A stretch of DNA of 64,000 nt from Devosia oryzisoli (GCF_014837245.1 NZ_JACYFU010000003.1:434001-498000); one strand, 5' to 3'. Counted from the first letter of the stretch, positions 39,099 to 48,848 are shown. The notes: generated by a model not told the origin, from the letters alone. A program made the numbers and translations.

Positions 39099-39836
39099 TC
39101 ATGGCTCAGATTGTTCCCGCGCAAAAGCCAGGGCGAGGGCCATCATCGCCTCCTCGCTCGGATGGTCGGCCAGCAGTACGCGGGCAAAGTGGTGTTCCAG
39201 GAGGGGCTCGGCCACCTTTTCCGAAAGGCACAGCATCGGCATGTAGCGACGGTGCTCGAGGGGAAGCGTCTTGGTGAGCGCGCAGAAGATTTCTGCCGTG
39301 CGGCGCGAGTAGAGCATCACGCCATGCGCCTTGCCATCGTCCTTCAGCATCTGTGAAAGCGCTGGGGGGGAAGCTGCGACCGCGATCATCTCATAGACTT
39401 CGGTCGTCACCACCATAATGCCCTGCGGTGCCAGGGCATGCGCCAGGTCGGCACTGAGATGTCGGCCGGCCGGGTAGAAGATGGGTCCGTTGACACGGGC
39501 AAGGGCGATGGTGGCGGCGAGATCGGCAAAGGCTCCGCTGGCACTGGTCACCGCGGAAAAGCCCATCGAGCGGGCTTCGTGCGCCGTCCGGTCGCCGACT
39601 GCGAAGAGCGGCAACCCGCTATAGCCAGCAAGAACGCCCCGATCGGCCAGAGCGCGGAGGGCGTTGGTGCTGGTGATGGCCATGGCGGCAAAACCCTCGG
39701 CCGAGGGAAGGCCGGTATCGAGGGTCTGGCGCGTCATCAAGGGAGCGGCCACGGCCTCGATGTCGAGCGCGGCAAGGCGCTCGAGGGTCGCCCGGGCATC
39801 GGGTTCAGGGCGGGTGACGAGGAAGCGCAGGGTCAT
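39099..39836 (-). CDS. hemD: Uroporphyrinogen-III synthase
   Basis: Closes hydroxymethylbilane to uroporphyrinogen III. 245 residues. HemD sequences diverge strongly, but the N-terminus FLVTRPEPDARATLERL, the middle AITSTNALRAL and the segment VMLYSRRTAEIFCAL are characteristic. The start at 39836 overlaps the hemC stop (ATGA). Operon hemC-hemD-mitofilin-hemY. Confidence 0.93.
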   Translation of the reverse strand: MTLRFLVTRPEPDARATLERLAALDIEAVAAPLMTRQTLDTGLPSAEGFAAMAITSTNALRALADRGVLAGYSGLPLFAVGDRTAHEARSMGFSAVTSASGAFADLAATIALARVNGPIFYPAGRHLSADLAHALAPQGIMVVTTEVYEMIAVAASPPALSQMLKDDGKAHGVMLYSRRTAEIFCALTKTLPLEHRRYMPMLCLSEKVAEPLLEHHFARVLLADHPSEEAMMALALAFAREQSEP

Positions 39837-40774
39837 GTCGCCGCCCACCGTGCCAGCCAGTCGGTGCCCGCCTGGTCGAGGAGGGCCTGTCCCACGGCAG
39901 CGCCAATGGCTTCCGGATCGGTGCCGCTATCCTGAGCCTGGAAGCTGGACTGCCCGTCGAGGCTGAGGATTTCGCCTTCAAGATAGAGCCGGTCGCCCTC
40001 CCAGCGGGTCAGGGCGCCGACGGGTGTGCGGCATGAGCCGTCGAGCACGGCCAGCATGGCGCGCTCGGCGGCGATGGCCGCGTGGGTGGGGCCATGGTCC
40101 AGCTTGGCGACGAGATCGGCCAGGCGGCTGTCATCGGCACGAACGGCAAGGCCGATGGCACCCTGCGCCGGTGCGGGCATGAACTGGTGCGGCTCGAGCA
40201 CGGCGGTGGCGCGGTGGCCTTCGCCCAGCCGATTGAGACCGGCCATGGCCAGAAGCGTCGCGTCTGCGACGCCATCGAGGAGCTTCTGGAGGCGCGTGTG
40301 CACATTGCCGCGGAACGGCACGATCTGGAGATCGGGGCGGAGCCGAAGGGCCTGGGCCGCGCGGCGGATCGAGGACGTGCCGAAGCGGGCGCCTTGGGGG
40401 AGATTGTCGATGCCCTTGACCGTCACGGAGATGAAGGCGTCGCGCACATCTTCACGCTCGAGGAAGGCTGCCAACTGCATGCCCGCCGGCATGGCCGTCG
40501 CGACGTCCTTGCTGGAGTGCACGCCGATGTCGATCCTGCCCGAGAGCAGCGCATCGTCGATTTCGCGGGTGAAGACGCCCTTGCCGCCGATGTCGGACAG
40601 GGTGGTGTTTTCCTTCTGGCTGCGGTCGCCGCCGGTTGAGAAGACCTCGATGTCGATGTCCGCCTCGTCCACGCCATGGGCTGCAGAGAGCCGCGATCGG
40701 ACCAGTTCGGCCTGCTTGAGCGCGAGGGGGCTGCCGCGCGTTCCGATCCGGGCGAAAGGGGTGGGCGATTGCAT
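39833..40774 (-). CDS. hemC: Porphobilinogen deaminase (hydroxymethylbilane synthase)
   Basis: Polymerises four porphobilinogens to hydroxymethylbilane. 313 residues. C248 (GSCRTPVGA) carries the dipyrromethane cofactor; IGTRGSPLALKQAELV, GGKGVFTREID, VHSSKDV and GTSSIRRAAQ are the binding blocks. The ATG at 40774 (MQSPTPFARIG) is chosen; the open frame beyond it runs antisense through tsaD. It is divergent from tsaD with only 36 bp between the starts, so the promoters overlap. Confidence 0.97.
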   Translation of the reverse strand: MQSPTPFARIGTRGSPLALKQAELVRSRLSAAHGVDEADIDIEVFSTGGDRSQKENTTLSDIGGKGVFTREIDDALLSGRIDIGVHSSKDVATAMPAGMQLAAFLEREDVRDAFISVTVKGIDNLPQGARFGTSSIRRAAQALRLRPDLQIVPFRGNVHTRLQKLLDGVADATLLAMAGLNRLGEGHRATAVLEPHQFMPAPAQGAIGLAVRADDSRLADLVAKLDHGPTHAAIAAERAMLAVLDGSCRTPVGALTRWEGDRLYLEGEILSLDGQSSFQAQDSGTDPEAIGAAVGQALLDQAGTDWLARWAAT

Positions 40775-40810
40775 ATCCGGGCGGTCCTGGTGTAGGCGAT
40801 AGGCTCGCTG

Positions 40811-41911
40811 ATGGGAGTAGACCAGTTCGTCGTGACCGGGCAAGCGCAAGCCATCCTTCTGGGCATTGAAACCAGCTGCGACGAAACCGCCGCCGCTCTC
40901 GTCGTGCGGGAGCAATCCGGGCGGGGTATCATTCGTTCCAACGTCGTGCGGTCGCAATTCGAGGAGCATGCGCCCTTCGGTGGCGTCGTGCCCGAACTGG
41001 CGGCGCGGGCCCATGTCGAATGGCTCGACCATATCGTGGCGCAGGCCCTGGCGGAGGCCGGCATCAGCCTCGAAGAGGTGGATGCCATCGCCGCGACGGC
41101 AGGGCCGGGGCTGATTGGCGGCGTGCTCGTGGGCCTCACCACCGCCAAGGCCCTGGCAGCCTCGCTGGGCAAGCCGCTCCTGGCGGTCAATCATCTCGAG
41201 GGTCATGCGCTCACGGCGCGGCTGACCGATGGCATTGAATTTCCCTATCTGATGCTCCTCGTGTCCGGTGGCCACAGCCAGTTTGTGCTGGTTCGCGGGG
41301 TGGGGGAATACGAGCGTTGGGGCGGCACGATCGACGATGCGCTGGGGGAGGCGTTCGACAAGGTCGCCAAGCTCCTGAGCCTGGGGACGCCCGGCGGCCC
41401 GGCCGTGGAACGGATGGCGCTTGCGGGGGACCCGAGGCGGTTTCGCTTCCCCCGGCCTTTGCTGCGCGAGGAGCGGCTGGATTTTTCGTTTTCGGGGCTC
41501 AAGACCGCCGTGCGCCTCCAGGCCGAAGCGCTGGCGCCGCTGAGCGAAGCCGACGTCGCCGACATTGCGGCTGGGTTCCAGGCTGCGGTGACCGACATCG
41601 TCGCGGTGCGGTCGGGGCAGGCGCTTGACCGGTTTGCGTCCGAGCTGCCCGGCGTCGTGCCGCAACTGGTGATTGCGGGCGGGGTAGCGGCGAACCGGGC
41701 CATTGCCGCCGCGCTCGCCGAGGTGGCGAAAATTGCCGGGGCGCGGCTGGTGGTGCCGCCGATCGGGCTGTGCACCGACAATGGTGCGATGATCGCGTGG
41801 GCCGGGGCGGAGCGGTTTGCGCTGGGTGCCGTCGATCGGCTCGATGTGGAAGCGCGTCCACGCTGGCCGCTCGATGCTCCGGACATGAGGATTGCCCGTG
41901 ATGCCGCTTGA
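40811..41911 (+). CDS. tsaD: tRNA N6-adenosine threonylcarbamoyltransferase TsaD
   Basis: Transfers threonylcarbamoyl to A37 of ANN-decoding tRNAs with TsaB and TsaE. 366 residues. Family blocks are [26 protein letters not shown] (metal-binding histidines), [32 protein letters not shown] and [12 protein letters not shown]. The product is the substrate of mtaB, found at 47 kb. gpsA starts inside its last codons. Confidence 0.97.
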   Translation: MGVDQFVVTGQAQAILLGIETSCDETAAALVVREQSGRGIIRSNVVRSQFEEHAPFGGVVPELAARAHVEWLDHIVAQALAEAGISLEEVDAIAATAGPGLIGGVLVGLTTAKALAASLGKPLLAVNHLEGHALTARLTDGIEFPYLMLLVSGGHSQFVLVRGVGEYERWGGTIDDALGEAFDKVAKLLSLGTPGGPAVERMALAGDPRRFRFPRPLLREERLDFSFSGLKTAVRLQAEALAPLSEADVADIAAGFQAAVTDIVAVRSGQALDRFASELPGVVPQLVIAGGVAANRAIAAALAEVAKIAGARLVVPPIGLCTDNGAMIAWAGAERFALGAVDRLDVEARPRWPLDAPDMRIARDAA

Positions 41912-42887
41912 CCGCGTCTGCGTGATCGGTGGCGGCGCCTGGGGCACGGCGCTGGCGCAGGCGGCGATCCTGGCGGGCCGCACGGTGCATCTGGTGGTGC
42001 GGGACGTGGGCCAGGCCGAGGAGATCAACCGCAGCCACAGCAATAGCCGCGCCTTGCCGGGGCAGGAATTGCACGCTGGCCTTCGGGCGACGACGCATCC
42101 GGAGGAGGCCGATATCGTCATCCTGGCCGTTCCGGCGCAGGCGACCCGGACGGTGCTGGCGGGCATGGATCCGGCGCTGCTGGCGGGCAAGCCGGTGATC
42201 CTTTCGGCCAAGGGGCTCGAAACCGGCACGCTGGCGCGGCAGAGCGAAATCCTGGCGGACATGGCGCCCGAGGCGGTGCCTTTCGTGCTGTCCGGCCCGA
42301 GTTTCGCGTCGGATCTGGCGGCCGGGCGGCCGACGGCGGTGACGCTGGCCGGCGACGATGCGACGCAGACCTCGGCGCTGGCCGCGGCGCTGGCGGGCCC
42401 CAGCTTCCGTCCCTACGCGGCGGACGACCGCGTCGGGGTCGAGGTGGCGGGAGCCCTCAAGAATGTCTATGCGCTGGCCTGCGGCGCGGTGGAAGGGGCC
42501 GGGCTGGGGGCTTCGGCGCGCGCGGCGCTGATCGCCCGCGGCTATGCGGAAATGGCGCGGCTGGTGACGGCCATGGGCGGCTCCGCCCATACGCTGACCG
42601 GGCTGGCGGGCCTGGGGGACCTGACGCTGACCTGTACGTCCGTGCAATCGCGCAACTACCAGTTCGGCATGGCGTTGGGCGCCGGCCGGCAGACGGACGC
42701 CATCCTGGCGGGGGGTGCCAAGCTTGCCGAAGGGGTGGCGACGGCGCCCGTCGCGGCCGCGCTGGCCCGGAGCCTGGGGATCGACGCGCCGCTGATCGAT
42801 GCCGTGGATGCGGTGGTTGCCGGCCGCGCCGATATTGCGACAATCGTTGCGGGACTGATGTCCCGCCCACTCAAGAGGGAAGACTGA
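41901..42887 (+). CDS. gpsA: NAD(P)-dependent glycerol-3-phosphate dehydrogenase
   Basis: Reduces dihydroxyacetone phosphate to sn-glycerol 3-phosphate for phospholipids. 328 residues. The Rossmann loop is [46 protein letters not shown] (catalytic Lys) and [12 protein letters not shown] are conserved. ATG at 41901 has GAGG upstream and overlaps tsaD by 11 bp; TTG/GTG codons just upstream are alternatives. Confidence 0.96.
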   Translation: MPLDRVCVIGGGAWGTALAQAAILAGRTVHLVVRDVGQAEEINRSHSNSRALPGQELHAGLRATTHPEEADIVILAVPAQATRTVLAGMDPALLAGKPVILSAKGLETGTLARQSEILADMAPEAVPFVLSGPSFASDLAAGRPTAVTLAGDDATQTSALAAALAGPSFRPYAADDRVGVEVAGALKNVYALACGAVEGAGLGASARAALIARGYAEMARLVTAMGGSAHTLTGLAGLGDLTLTCTSVQSRNYQFGMALGAGRQTDAILAGGAKLAEGVATAPVAAALARSLGIDAPLIDAVDAVVAGRADIATIVAGLMSRPLKRED

Positions 42888-42890
42888 CCC

Positions 42891-43184
42891 ATGCTCTATG
42901 CCATGATCGCCAAGGATGCGCCGGATGCACTGCTCAAGCGGCAGGAGACAAGGCCGGTGCATCTGGACCATCTCAACAGCCTGGGCAAGAAACTGGTCTT
43001 CGCCGGCGCGCTGCTGGGGGCGGACGAGCAGCCGGAAGGCTCGCTCATGGTGTTCGATGCCGAAACGCTGGAAGAGGCGGAAGCCATGGCCAAGGCCGAT
43101 CCTTTCGTGAGTGCGGGGGTTTTCGCCAGCTACGAGGTCAAGCGCTGGCGCGTCGCCATCAACACCACCGGCGTGGACCTCTGA
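42891..43184 (+). CDS. YciI-family protein
   Basis: A 97-residue dimeric ferredoxin-like fold protein. LYAMIAKDAPDALLKRQETRPVHLDHL at the start contains the conserved Arg and His of the family; DPFVSAGVFASYEVKRW at the end has the D-P-F/Y motif. The biochemical role is unknown for most members. It starts 3 bp after gpsA and 3 bp before the EVE gene, a common order in Rhizobiales. Confidence 0.92.
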   Translation: MLYAMIAKDAPDALLKRQETRPVHLDHLNSLGKKLVFAGALLGADEQPEGSLMVFDAETLEEAEAMAKADPFVSAGVFASYEVKRWRVAINTTGVDL

Positions 43185-43187
43185 TCC

Positions 43188-43622
43188 ATGGCCTACTGGC
43201 TGATGAAGTCCGAGCCGGACGTCTTTTCCTTCGATGATCTCGTGGCCAAGACGGCCAGGGGAGAGGCCGAGGAATGGCATGGAGTGCGCAATTATGCGGC
43301 GCGCAACAACATGAAGGCGATGGCGGTGGGCGACGAGGCGTTCTTCTATCACTCCAATATCGGCAAGGACGTGGTGGGCATCATGACGATCGTGGCGCCG
43401 GCCCACCCCGACAGCACCGCCGAGCTCAACGCCAAGGGCGAGGTGGTGTGGGAATGCGTCGACGTGCAGTCGGTCAAGCCGCTGCCCAAGCCGGTGAGCC
43501 TGCAGCAGATCAAGGCCACGCCGGAGCTCGCCGAGATCGAGCTGATCAAGCTTTCGCGCCTGTCGGTCTCCAAGGTGCGGCCCGAGGAATGGGCGCTGAT
43601 CTGCAAGATGGGCGGGCTCTGA
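43188..43622 (+). CDS. EVE-domain protein
   Basis: A 144-residue protein made of one EVE domain, a PUA-like fold that binds modified bases in RNA or DNA. Landmarks: MAYWLMKSEPDVFSFDDL, WHGVRNYAARNNMKAMAVGDEAFFYHSN and LSVSKVRPEEWALIC. It ends the tsaD-gpsA-YciI-EVE operon. The ligand here is unknown. Confidence 0.93.
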   Translation: MAYWLMKSEPDVFSFDDLVAKTARGEAEEWHGVRNYAARNNMKAMAVGDEAFFYHSNIGKDVVGIMTIVAPAHPDSTAELNAKGEVVWECVDVQSVKPLPKPVSLQQIKATPELAEIELIKLSRLSVSKVRPEEWALICKMGGL

Positions 43623-43689
43623 CGCGCTCTCCAACGGGCATGCCGAAGCCCCGCCCGGGCAATAACCCTGCGGTTGCATGAGAGGTGAC

Positions 43690-43765
43690 GGTGCCCGGAG
43701 GCGGCACCCGCCTCGGAGTTTGGTAAGTGTGTGAGACGAGAACCGCCTCCGGGCGCCGGGTTTTC
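43690..43765 (+). ncRNA. Candidate switch-like structured RNA / terminator after the tsaD operon
   Basis: Segment A (43694-43704) can pair with a nearby segment B (GAGGCGG 43698-43704 with CCGCCTC 43708-43714, 3-nt loop) or with distant segment C (CCGCCTCCGGG, 43743-43753, 11 bp). C is followed by CGCCGGGTTTTC. The A:B and A:C stems exclude each other, and a third hairpin (GGTGCC/GGCACC) overlaps both. It may be a conditional terminator or a small RNA; no coding gene follows on this strand. Confidence 0.4.
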
Positions 43766-43783
43766 TGACGCGAGGTTCTCCAA

Positions 43784-43810
43784 AGGATCGGCGTTGGCCC
43801 TGTTGATCCT
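43784..43810 (+). other. Hairpin AGGATC/GATCCT
   Basis: A perfect 6-bp stem (43784-43789 with 43805-43810) encloses 15 nt, downstream of the switch-like element. It could be part of the same transcript. Confidence 0.3.
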
Positions 43811-43984
43811 CTAACCCCGGCCCAGGCTCCGGAACGATGCAGAGCCCTCCCGACAGTCGCCGGGCAGTTGATCGTTGCAACTCCATCACGCCCGGCTGAT
43901 GGGGGCAGTATGGCAGGGGGTTTTGGGGCGGGGAGAAGGGGGAGAGATTTGGCATGTGCTGGGGCGCTGGCAGGCGCGGCAGCA

Positions 43985-44129
43985 CCCCCTCATCCGGCCC
44001 TTCGGGCCACCTTCTCCCCGAGGGGGAGAAGAATTGGGCCGGTGGGCGCTGCGGGGTGGGATGCACCTCTTAATCCTCTCCCTCTCGGGGAGAGGTGGCC
44101 GGAGCGCAGCGGAGATCGGTGAGGGGGAT
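43985..44129. repeat. Family C palindromic repeats, two copies in opposite orientation
   Basis: 43985-44033 and 44070-44129 each combine a CCTTCTCCCC/GGGGAGAAG-type hairpin with a CCCTCATCCGGC/GCCGG..GTGAGGG arm. Relatives occur at 44211-44292, 45160-45200, 48921-48960, 51256-51303 and 51325-51362. Confidence 0.65.
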
Positions 44130-44325
44130 TTTGGGGAGAGGGGCTGGAGAGTTTGGAGTTGCGCCGGCCCCCCACCCGAGCGTCGCTAGGCGCCTTCGTC
44201 GCCAAGCTTGCTTGCCCTCCCCGCCAGGGGGAGGGTGTGGGCCGGTGGTTCGTGAAGCAGGCTTCGCTTCTTCCTCTCCCTCTCGGCGAAGGGGACCGAA
44301 GCGACACAGATCTGCGCAGGGAGCC

Positions 44326-44955
44326 TTAGTTCTCGATGGCGACGGGGGGCGGTTTGGCGGCCTCGCCGATCGGCGCATATTTGCTGAGCAGCGGCACCTG
44401 CGAGATGGAGAACACCACCGTCAGCGGCATGATGGCCCAGACCTTGAAGGTGACCCAGGCGTCGGTGGAGAAATTGCGCCACACCACCTCGTTGAGCACG
44501 GCGAGGACGAAAAAGAACACGCCCCAATTGAGCGTGAGGCGCCACCAGCCCTCGGGACGAAGCCGGTAGACGTCGCCGAAGACGTAGCGCAGCAGCGACT
44601 GGCCGAACATCAGCCCACCCAGCAGCGTGCCGCCGAAGAGGACATTGGTGATGGTGGGCTTCATCTTGATGAAGGTGTCGTCCTGCAGCCAGAGCGTCAG
44701 GCCGCCGAAGATGAGGACGACAAAGCCGGTGACCAGCGGCATCACCGCCACCTTTTTGAGGATCATCCAGCTCAGCAGCAGCGAGACGACCATGGCGCCC
44801 ATGAACCAGGCGGTGGCGGCGAAGATGTCGGCGCGGCCGTTGACGATGAAGAAAACCACCAGCGGTCCCAGCTCGAGCGCCAGCTTGGTGATCTGCGGAC
44901 GCATTTCAGCCCAGTTGGTCTCGGCGTCGTCTTGTTCAGTCATTGGTCGATCCAT
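44326..44955 (-). CDS. yciB: YciB / intracellular septation protein A family membrane protein
   Basis: A 209-residue inner-membrane protein with five or six helices. Family blocks are [44 protein letters not shown] and [21 protein letters not shown]. It is linked to envelope maintenance and cell division in enterobacteria. The ATG at 44955 has GGAG seven bases upstream; one at 44943 is possible. It lies downstream of ftsY in the usual Rhizobiales order. Confidence 0.92.
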   Translation of the reverse strand: MDRPMTEQDDAETNWAEMRPQITKLALELGPLVVFFIVNGRADIFAATAWFMGAMVVSLLLSWMILKKVAVMPLVTGFVVLIFGGLTLWLQDDTFIKMKPTITNVLFGGTLLGGLMFGQSLLRYVFGDVYRLRPEGWWRLTLNWGVFFFVLAVLNEVVWRNFSTDAWVTFKVWAIMPLTVVFSISQVPLLSKYAPIGEAAKPPPVAIEN

Positions 44956-45065
44956 GGCATCGCTCCAGTGTGGGGGCTCGGCTGCTGCGATGCAAGGGAC
45001 ATAGGGGGCAAGAGTGGTGCAATTTGGACGGAGGGGCGGGTTTTTCGGGGGCTGGGGGTGGGAAA

Positions 45066-45093
45066 CGGAGGTTCCGCTTTCGCGGGAATGACA
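45066..45093 (-). repeat. Family B palindromic repeat, copy 2
   Basis: GAGGTTCCGC-TTTC-GCGGGAATGAC, the reverse of the element at 21662-21690, in the gap between ftsY and yciB. Confidence 0.55.
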
Positions 45094-45159
45094 CGGTGGG
45101 TGGGAATGACGCGGTGGGTGGGGGGAGGGGGCCGCCATGCTGCGGGAGCTTGTTGAAAG

Positions 45160-45200
45160 GCCCCTCACCCTAGCCCTCTCCCCGGAGGGGCGAGGGGATC
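45160..45200. repeat. Family C palindromic repeat
   Basis: CCCCTCACC…CCTCTCCCC-GG-AGGGGCGAGGGG, nearly identical to 48921-48960 (one or two differences over 38 bp). It lies just after the ftsY stop. Confidence 0.65.
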
Positions 45201-45219
45201 GGGGCGGTGGGAGGGTTGA

Positions 45220-46509
45220 TCAGTCTTGGCCGGCGATGGCGCGGGCGAAGTCTCGGGCGGCGAAGGGTTCGAGGTCTTCGACGCCTTCGCCGACGCCGAT
45301 GAAGTGGACCGGCAGGCCGAATTTGCGGGCGATGGCGACGAGGATGCCGCCGCGGGCGGTGCCGTCGAGCTTGGTCATGACGAGGCCGGTGACGCCGGCG
45401 CGCTGGCCAAAAATTTCCACCTGTTTCAGGGCGTTCTGGCCCGTCGTTGCGTCGAGGGTGAGCAGGGTCGCGTGCGGGGCGGTGGGGTCGACCTTCTTGA
45501 TGACGCGGATGACCTTTTCGAGTTCGTCCATCAGCTCCTCACGGTTCTGCAAGCGACCGGCGGTGTCGATGATGAGGACGTCGCGGCCCTCGGCGCGGGC
45601 CTGGGTCACCGCGTCGAAGGCGAGGCCCGAGGCATCGGCGCCGGCGGGGCGGGCAATCACCGGCGCGCCGGTGCGCTGGCCCCAGACCTGAAGCTGCTCG
45701 ATGGCCGCGGCGCGGAAGGTGTCGCCGGCGGCGAGCATGACCGAGCGGCCTTCGTGGCTGAACTTTTGAGCCAGCTTGCCGATGGTGGTGGTCTTGCCCG
45801 AGCCGTTGACGCCGATCATCAGGATGACGAAGGGTTTTTGGGCGGCGTCGATCACGAGCGGACGCGCGACGGGGCCGAGTGTCTTTTCGACCTCGGCCGC
45901 GAGGACGGCGCGGACTTCGTCGCCTGAGACGTCCTTGTCGAACCGGTCGCGCCGCAGCGTCTCGGTGATGGCGGTTGCCGTCTCGAGCCCGAGATCGGCC
46001 TGGATCAGCACATCCTCGAGGTCATCGAGCGTGGCCGCGTCGAGGCGGCGCTTGGTGAAGACCGAAGTGATGGAGGTGCTGAGATTGTCCGAGGAGCGCT
46101 TGAGGCCGGAGGCGAGGCGCTGGAGCCAGCCCTGGCGCGGCGGCTCGACAGCGGCGACGGGCGCGGGCGAGGCCGCAAGATCGTCTTCCACATCTTCGAT
46201 GTAATCCGGCGTCGTTTCCGGAGGGCCGGGCGGGAGGGGACGGTGGGGCGGTTCCGGGGCGTCGGGCGGCTCCGGCGTGTCCCGAGGCTCGGGTTGGGAC
46301 GGCACCGGCTCGGGCGGCGGCGGGGCGGGCTCCGTCTCGGGCAGACTTTCTGGAGGAGCAGGCGCAAGCTCGGGCGCGCTTGCGGGCAGCACGGTCTCGG
46401 GAACGGGTGGGATCGGCTCGAGCGGGGTTTCCGGCTCGGAATGCGTTGGCGCGGGGGCCGGTTCGGTGCCGAACAAGCGCTTGAAAAAGCCGGAGACTTT
46501 GTCGGTCAT
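45220..46509 (-). CDS. ftsY: Signal recognition particle receptor FtsY
   Basis: SRP receptor GTPase that docks ribosome-nascent-chain complexes to the membrane translocon. 429 residues. The first ~130 residues are a Pro/Glu-rich acidic A domain, then the N domain and the G domain with [18 protein letters not shown] (G1), [16 protein letters not shown] (G3), [10 protein letters not shown] (G4) and [17 protein letters not shown] precedes the ATG at 46509. It works with Ffh, encoded 2.7 kb away on the other strand. Confidence 0.97.
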   Translation of the reverse strand: MTDKVSGFFKRLFGTEPAPAPTHSEPETPLEPIPPVPETVLPASAPELAPAPPESLPETEPAPPPPEPVPSQPEPRDTPEPPDAPEPPHRPLPPGPPETTPDYIEDVEDDLAASPAPVAAVEPPRQGWLQRLASGLKRSSDNLSTSITSVFTKRRLDAATLDDLEDVLIQADLGLETATAITETLRRDRFDKDVSGDEVRAVLAAEVEKTLGPVARPLVIDAAQKPFVILMIGVNGSGKTTTIGKLAQKFSHEGRSVMLAAGDTFRAAAIEQLQVWGQRTGAPVIARPAGADASGLAFDAVTQARAEGRDVLIIDTAGRLQNREELMDELEKVIRVIKKVDPTAPHATLLTLDATTGQNALKQVEIFGQRAGVTGLVMTKLDGTARGGILVAIARKFGLPVHFIGVGEGVEDLEPFAARDFARAIAGQD

Positions 46510-46541
46510 TCTCGTTCCTTTGCCGCACGGACCCCGTGCCA

Positions 46542-46589
46542 CGCCCTCGTGGTTCGAGGCTCGCTTTCGCTCGCACCTCACCATGAGGA
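46542..46589. repeat. Family D repeat, copy 1
   Basis: CGCCCTCGTGGTTCGAG followed by CGCT/AGCG-type and CACCTCACCATGAGG hairpins. A second copy at 53641-53690 has the same order with a few changes. Confidence 0.6.
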
Positions 46590-46661
46590 CTACTCAAACT
46601 GTGCGCCTCATGATGAGGGCTACTTCAACTGCGCCCCTCACCATGTGGGCGGCTTAAAAAC
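46572..46661. repeat. Three imperfect 30-bp tandem repeats upstream of ftsY
   Basis: Units at 46572-46601, 46602-46631 and 46632-46661, each with a CCTCA-NN-TGAGG-type small palindrome followed by a CTACT-CAACTG-type tail. Units 1 and 2 share about 23 of 30 bases; unit 3 has decayed. The first unit overlaps the family D element. No gene fits. Confidence 0.65.
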
Positions 46662-46713
46662 CAGTGCCCCGGAATCCCTCGCGGCGCGCTTTGAGCCCCG
46701 GGGCCCCGTACCC

Positions 46714-47976
46714 TCAGGCGGCGGCGCGGAGGGCTTCGCCCACGAGGCCATCCTTGCCCCGGCCGGTGATGCGTACAGGCAGGAGATCGCCGGCCTCGCT
46801 GCCAGCAACGCGCACGGGGATGAATTGTTCGGTGCGGCCGAGCCCGTCGCGCTCGACCAGCACCTGTTCGGTGTGCCCGATCCGCGTGTCGCAGAGCGCG
46901 GCAAACTGCGTCTCGCCGGCGGCGCGCAGCAGGGCGGCACGCTGGCGGGCGATGGCCTTGCCCACCTGCGGCATGCGGGCGGCGGGGGTGCCGGGGCGCG
47001 GCGAATAGGGGAAGGCGTGGATATAGGTGAGGTTGGCCTCGGCGATGAAGGAGAGCGAATTTTGAAACATCGCCTCGGTTTCGGTGGGGAAGCCGGCGAT
47101 GATGTCGGCCCCGAAGACCATGTCGGGGCGGCGGGCGCGCAGCTTCTCCACCACCGCCAGCGCGTCGTCGCGCAGATGGCGGCGCTTCATGCGCTTGAGG
47201 ATGAGATCGTCGCCGGACTGCAGGGAGAGATGCAGGTGCGGCATGAGGCGGGCGTCGCTGATGGCGTCATAAAGGGCAGGATCGGCCTCGATGCTGTCGA
47301 TCGAGGAGATGCGCAGCCGCGGCAGGTCGGGGACATGGCGGAGGATAGACTGGGTCAGTGTGCCCAGGGTCGGGCTGCCGGGCAGGTCGGGGCCATAGGA
47401 CGTGATGTCGACGCCGGTGAGGACGATTTCGCGGTAGCCGTTGCCGACAAGCTTTTTGACCTGCTCGACGACGACGCCCATGGGCACGGAACGCGAGGGG
47501 CCGCGGCCGAAGGGGATGATGCAGAAGGTGCAGCGATGGTCGCAGCCGTTCTGCACCTGGACGAAGGCGCGGGTGCGCCCGTCCATGCCTTCGATGAGGT
47601 GCCCGGCGGTTTCGCGCACGCTCATGATGTCGTTGACCTGCACCTTGTCATTGAGGGGCGTGCCGAAGACCATGGGCGTGTAGCTCGCGGCCTTGAGCTT
47701 GTCGGCATTGCCGATGACGAGATCGACCTCGGCCATGTCGCCGAAGGACCGCGCCTCGGTCTGGGCGGCGCAGCCGGTGACGATGATGCGCGCCTCCGGG
47801 TTGTCGCGGCGGGCCTTGCGTACGGCCTGTTTGGCCTGGCGCACGGCTTCCTGGGTGACAGCGCAGGTATTGATGATGATGGCGTTGTCGAGCCCGGCCT
47901 TTTCGGCCTCGGCCTTCATCACTTCGCCCTCATAGGCGTTGAGGCGGCACCCGAAGGTCAGGGTTTCGATGGCCAT
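46714..47976 (-). CDS. mtaB: tRNA t6A37 methylthiotransferase MtaB
   Basis: Radical-SAM enzyme that converts t6A37 to ms2t6A37 in tRNA. 420 residues. The UPF0004 domain opens with IETLTFGCRLNAYEGE, with further cysteines in NTCAV and TGCAAQ; the SAM cluster motif is C-x3-C-x2-C (NGCDHRCTFCIIP). A TRAM-like tail ends the protein. ATGA overlap couples it to dapF upstream. Its substrate is made by TsaD (41 kb). Confidence 0.95.
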   Translation of the reverse strand: MAIETLTFGCRLNAYEGEVMKAEAEKAGLDNAIIINTCAVTQEAVRQAKQAVRKARRDNPEARIIVTGCAAQTEARSFGDMAEVDLVIGNADKLKAASYTPMVFGTPLNDKVQVNDIMSVRETAGHLIEGMDGRTRAFVQVQNGCDHRCTFCIIPFGRGPSRSVPMGVVVEQVKKLVGNGYREIVLTGVDITSYGPDLPGSPTLGTLTQSILRHVPDLPRLRISSIDSIEADPALYDAISDARLMPHLHLSLQSGDDLILKRMKRRHLRDDALAVVEKLRARRPDMVFGADIIAGFPTETEAMFQNSLSFIAEANLTYIHAFPYSPRPGTPAARMPQVGKAIARQRAALLRAAGETQFAALCDTRIGHTEQVLVERDGLGRTEQFIPVRVAGSEAGDLLPVRITGRGKDGLVGEALRAAA

Positions 47977-48848
47977 CAGGCGGCCTCGCTGCGCGTCCAG
48001 GCGCCGGTGGCGGGATCGAAAAATCCGCGCCATTCGAACTCGGCGGGGCCGGTGAGGGTCACGTGATCGTTGTCCAGCCATTCGACCACAAGGTCGCCGC
48101 CGGGCAGGGTGAGCGTCGCCTTGCGACCGGTGCGGCGGGTGCGCGCGCCATTGACGAGGGCGGCGCAGGCGGCGGTGCCGCAGGCTTGCGTCAGGCCGGC
48201 GCCGCGCTCCCAGGTCCTGAGGATAATGTGGTCGGGCCGGATCACCTGGGCGATGGAGATGTTGCAGCGCTCGGGGAACAGCGGATGGTTTTCCAGCAGC
48301 GGCCCAAAGCGGTCGAGCGCATAGGACCCCACATCGTCCGCCACCCAGAAGGTGGCGTGGGGATTGCCCATGGAGGCGACGGCGGGCGAATGGAGCACCG
48401 GCGCGTCGATGGGGCCGATCTGGAGTTCGATATAGCGGGTGTCGGCGAACTCTTCGGTCAAGGGGATGTCGTACCAGGCGAATTTGGGCGTGCCCATATC
48501 GACGGTGATGGTGCCGTCCTCGGCCTCTTCGCCAAAGAGCAGGCCGGCCACGGTTTCGAAGGTGAAGCGCTGGCGGCCCTGTTCGGCCGAGAGCATCTGA
48601 ACGACGCAGCGCATGCCATTGCCGCAGGCCTGGGCGCGCGAGCCGTCGGAATTGATGATCTCGATATAGGCGGCGGTGCCGGGCGTCTTGGGATCATGGA
48701 TGGCCATGATCTGGTCGAAACGCGTTTCGGGCATGGCATTGACGGCGATGGCGGCTTCAGGAGTGACGCGGTCGGCGCGGCCGCGCATGTCGGCCACGAT
48801 GATCTGGTTGCCCAGACCGTTCATCTTGAGAAAGGGTGCGTCGCTCAC
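47976..48848 (-). CDS. dapF: Diaminopimelate epimerase
   Basis: Converts LL- to meso-diaminopimelate for lysine and peptidoglycan. 290 residues. Active-site cysteines C75 (ACGNGMRC) and C223 (QACGTAAC) are both present. The N-terminus FLKMNGLGN is typical; the GTG at 48848 lies eight codons before its Met, as in relatives. Upstream in-frame sequence runs into a family C repeat and is not coding. First gene of dapF-mtaB. Confidence 0.96.
   Translation of the reverse strand: MSDAPFLKMNGLGNQIIVADMRGRADRVTPEAAIAVNAMPETRFDQIMAIHDPKTPGTAAYIEIINSDGSRAQACGNGMRCVVQMLSAEQGRQRFTFETVAGLLFGEEAEDGTITVDMGTPKFAWYDIPLTEEFADTRYIELQIGPIDAPVLHSPAVASMGNPHATFWVADDVGSYALDRFGPLLENHPLFPERCNISIAQVIRPDHIILRTWERGAGLTQACGTAACAALVNGARTRRTGRKATLTLPGGDLVVEWLDNDHVTLTGPAEFEWRGFFDPATGAWTRSEAA

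Larger units (their letters stand above)
43623..44325. other. 703-bp repeat-rich non-coding region
   Basis: No credible gene. It holds the structured element at 43690-43765 and, from about 43985, three palindromic elements of family C (CCCTCATCC…CTTCTCCCC…GGGGGAGAAG at 43985-44033; the reverse type at 44070-44129; a divergent copy at 44211-44292). Open frames across it have repeat-derived, low-complexity translations. Confidence 0.7.

Noticed and set aside
40775..42262. Upstream extension of the hemC frame through tsaD
   Set aside because: HemC family similarity begins at 40774; the extension is antisense to tsaD and gpsA.
43680..43870. Possible 6S RNA at the end of the tsaD operon
   Set aside because: Stems and a central bubble can be drawn, but I could not match the conserved 6S pattern with confidence, so it is listed only as a candidate structured RNA.
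43868..44189. Open frames in the repeat-rich 44-kb gap
   Set aside because: They lie inside palindromic repeats and give low-complexity Gly/Arg/Pro translations.
46572..46661. Possible CRISPR array (30-bp repeats)
   Set aside because: The units are head-to-tail without spacers and diverge; no cas genes are nearby.
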